Part shown: piece by piece, positions 34,301 through 36,500 of the stretch | How positions within the stretch are numbered: position 1 is the stretch's first letter | How the letters are laid out: each line of letters begins with the position of its first letter | Assembly (NCBI GenBank): GCA_012295275.1 | Contig: CM022679.1 | Coordinates: 28,309,164 to 28,345,663 of the forward strand | Origin: Chrysomallon squamiferum | Taxonomy: Eukaryota; Mollusca; Gastropoda; Neomphalida; Peltospiridae | Direction: 5' to 3' | DNA length: 36,500 nt | Notes under the pieces: model-generated | Database searches by the model: none | What the model saw: the letters and a program-made list of their open reading frames with translations, nothing else | What the model was told of the DNA's origin: nothing | Position numbers and translations under genes: made by a program

Positions 34301-36065
34301 TATGCAAGCATGTAACTTTATACAACTATTTATTCATTGGTAAATTTATGTAAATTTTATGTAACACTTACAGTTTATATAAACTTTATAATCACTGGTG
34401 TTCTTTCTTGTAATGTTTTTGTACCATTATTCAGTTATTATTAGAACTGTTTACACAAATTTAAAAAAGTTTTCATTTAACTGTATTGTTTATAAAAATC
34501 TTTGTACATCTATTCTTTTATTCACTGGTATATTTTTTTGAAAAAAAAAAGAATAAAGTATTGTATACATAGTTATATAGGTAACAGCATTAGAGCTTTG
34601 TACATTTATTCATTCTATGAGTTTTTATTTTAACAATATTTAATTATTAATATACTCTGTTACAATCATGCATGATTATTCATTCAATGACATTTTTGTA
34701 ATTGTACAATTTATGTTACAAACGTGTGTGATTATTCATTCCTTGATATTTTTACCCAATCTTTATACAACATTCTTATTCACTGTTAGTTATATTGTTA
34801 TAATCTTCAATAATTATTTACGTTTATTAAAAAATTCTTAGTCCAAATATTCATAATTGAAATTTGCATATTCAGTTAGTCATTGTGTCGTTTTAATATT
34901 ATTCAGTCATATTTTTTAGTAATTTATTTTTTCCTCATTAGTTTTCATTTTTATTCATTAGAAAATATGAATGATTTATACAATTTATATATAAAAGTAT
35001 TATTATTATATTTGTTTTTGTATGTATTAATTTGATGAATATGAATTTTGAGAAAAAAAATTAAAAATTCTTCAGTTAGGATATATTATTATTATTTTAT
35101 ATGGAAAATGTTCCTCACATTCAATATCTTTGTTTTTAATTATTAAATTAATTAAAGACATTTTTTTCTTTGTCAACTGTTTACTAAATAATTTATATTT
35201 ACTAAATATTCAGAAATCAATGCATTTATATTTTTTTGAAAAAGATTGTAGAGTTTATAAATAATAATTTTTCTTTTTACTCTTATTTTTATATCATAAT
35301 TATTGTGTAATTGTACAGCTAATACCATTCACAAATTGTTATTCATGTTGTTTTCTGAAACATTTTCATTTTGATACATATAATCGAATTAAAATCAAAT
35401 TATCCTCATCAGAAATGATTTTTAAATTTTCATTCTGAATTAATACAACAGCAACACATTAAAAATATGAAAAAAAAAATATGTAAACATAAAAAGTACT
35501 AAAAATATGAATAATAATCAAAAATTATCAAAAATTAAAGTCATTACTTGTTCCATTTTAATTATGGGGAACTAAGCTATGAAAAAAAGATATAGATAAA
35601 CAAATATCATTAGTTTAAAAAATAATTCTAATTAAATTAGAAAAACTGAAATAATAATAATACAAAAACACCTGTACACACAAAACAGGAAGAAACCAAT
35701 TATAAATACATATTACAAGAAATAAATAAAAATATTAAGTTAATAATACAAATGGTAAGACAGGCAAAATGAATTAAGAAATTCTGTTTATAGTGTGGCA
35801 TGTTTTAGTGGTTAGTATCACCGTGCCATTAACCAATCACATTAAAAAGCACAACTACAGTATTACACATGAATGTTATTTCTTTGACTAGAAAACATTT
35901 ATTAGAACTGCACATAAAAAAAAAAGAAGCTTCACAACTGTTAGAAGAAGTCACCGAAGCAGAATGAAGTAAAAACACTACAAGCAACATCTACGTCTAC
36001 AAAGTTAAATCTAGCTGAGAAACACAAACATGCTGATTGGCTGTGCATGCAGGTCATATGATCAC
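31320..36065. other. AT-rich non-coding DNA; if the minus-strand gene is real, mostly intron
   Basis: I see no exon with paired splice sites on either strand. Content includes a TG-rich patch at about 31530-31580, scattered AT runs, and a degenerate repeat of TATTTATTCACTGGTA-like motifs between about 34140 and 34790. A plus-strand GTAAGT at 33077-33082 follows ATGAAG, but its upstream open sequence is pure AT-rich noise. Confidence 0.45.
34140..34790. repeat. Highly degenerate repeat with TTTATTCACTGGTA / TATGTAAACTTTAT motifs
   Basis: Variants of CTATTTATTCACT and of GTTTATGTAAACTTTATGTA recur at irregular spacing of roughly 45-90 bases across this stretch (clearest at about 34171, 34280, 34327 and 34517). 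An old, decayed tandem array is the likely origin. Confidence 0.45.
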
Positions 36066-36164
36066 CTTGAAGGACAGCTGCCAGCTCCTGATTGGCTGCT
36101 GTGAGTGCTAATACTGAGAGAGGAGAATCCACTCTGACACGACTGCAGGCTGCTCATTGAACCC
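36066..36164 (-). CDS. Candidate 99-nt Ser-rich exon of an unidentified minus-strand gene
   Basis: This is the strongest coding island in the right half: about 50% GC in DNA of about 25% GC. On the minus strand ATGTTTTCAG (AG at 36166-36165) precedes 99 bases ending CTTCAAG with donor GTGATC. Only phase 2 is open throughout. It begins GSMSSLQSCQSGF and ends SSQSGAGSCPS, a serine/glycine-rich, probably disordered segment. The length is a multiple of three with phase 2 at both ends, so it could be a cassette exon. The rest of the gene would lie to the right of the window. Family not recognised. Confidence 0.42.
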
Positions 36165-36184
36165 CTGAAAACATTCCAAATACA

Positions 36185-36330
36185 GGTTTCTCTTTCAAAT
36201 AAACATTCAAAATTAAGATTTCTCTTTCAAATAAACATTTAAATACAGATTTCTCTTTCAAATTAATATTTAAAATACAGTATTCTCTTTCAAATTAATA
36301 TTTATAATACAGATTTCTCTTTCAAATCAA
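36185..36330. repeat. 32-bp tandem repeat, about five copies
   Basis: TTTCTCTTTCAAAT or a one-base variant recurs at about 36187, 36219, 36250, 36282 and 36314 (spacing 31-32), with AA(A/T)ATTTAAAATACAGA-like sequence between. Weaker copies continue towards the window end. It lies just upstream, in minus-strand sense, of the candidate exon at 36066-36164. Confidence 0.85.
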
Positions 36331-36500
36331 TATTTGTATAGAGATTTATCATTAAAAATAAATATTATATACAAATTTCTCAGTATAATTCAAGTTAGTT
36401 AATCCTTTGAAAACATTTACATTTTTCATTTAAAATACATATTTAAATACAGAACTCTTACAAAAACAAATACAGATTTCTGGAATCAAATACATATTTA

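Noticed and set aside
35941-36132. 63-codon minus-strand ORF read through the 36066 donor
   Set aside because: Its frame differs from the only phase open across the whole 99-nt island, and its second half lies in the predicted intron.

Overview
The window is animal nuclear DNA: AT-rich, with GT-AG introns of roughly 0.2-1 kb, many microsatellites and long non-coding stretches. The left 19.4 kb carries the 3' two-thirds of one multi-exon gene on the + strand, an axonemal dynein heavy chain of the outer-arm beta type (DNAH9/DNAH11/DNAH17 group, closest by eye to DNAH9, 'dynein beta chain, ciliary'). The gene implies a ciliated or flagellated animal. Intron density, base composition and the many CA/GA/AAT microsatellites and minisatellites fit a marine lophotrochozoan such as a mollusc, but the taxon is an inference.

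Layout of the dynein gene: 34 coding exons can be chained with matching splice phases from base 1 (exon 1 is cut by the window edge) to a TAA stop at 19371-19373. They encode about 3117 residues: end of tail and linker (exons 1-7), AAA1 (8-12), AAA2 (12-16), AAA3 (16-20), AAA4 (20-22), stalk coiled coil 1, microtubule-binding domain and coiled coil 2 (23-26), AAA5 (26-28), and AAA6 plus the C-terminal domain (28-34). About 1350 N-terminal residues and the promoter lie to the left of the window. Two anomalies stand out. Exon 25, at the stalk tip, is preceded by a 36-bp tandem repeat in which every copy carries its own branch-point-like site, polypyrimidine tract, AG acceptor and in-frame exon start. 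Exon 21 (AAA4) contains a run of six A where family conservation calls for four, a 2-base frameshift.

From 19.4 to 20.2 kb lies the dynein 3' UTR with two AATAAA signals. The remaining 16 kb has no convincing long ORF. It holds simple repeats, two related minisatellite arrays (26.3-27.13 and 27.18-27.66 kb), and diverged tandem repeats near 20.7 and 36.2 kb. It also holds a scatter of short, GC-richer minus-strand segments with good acceptor and donor signals (36066-36164, 31292-31318, 30966-31010, 30684-30698), all multiples of three and all able to share phase 2. With possible terminal exons at 30549-30579 and 27779-27811, these suggest the 3' end of a convergent minus-strand gene with alternatively spliced small exons and perhaps a very long 3' UTR. 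That gene is unidentified and its existence is a hypothesis.
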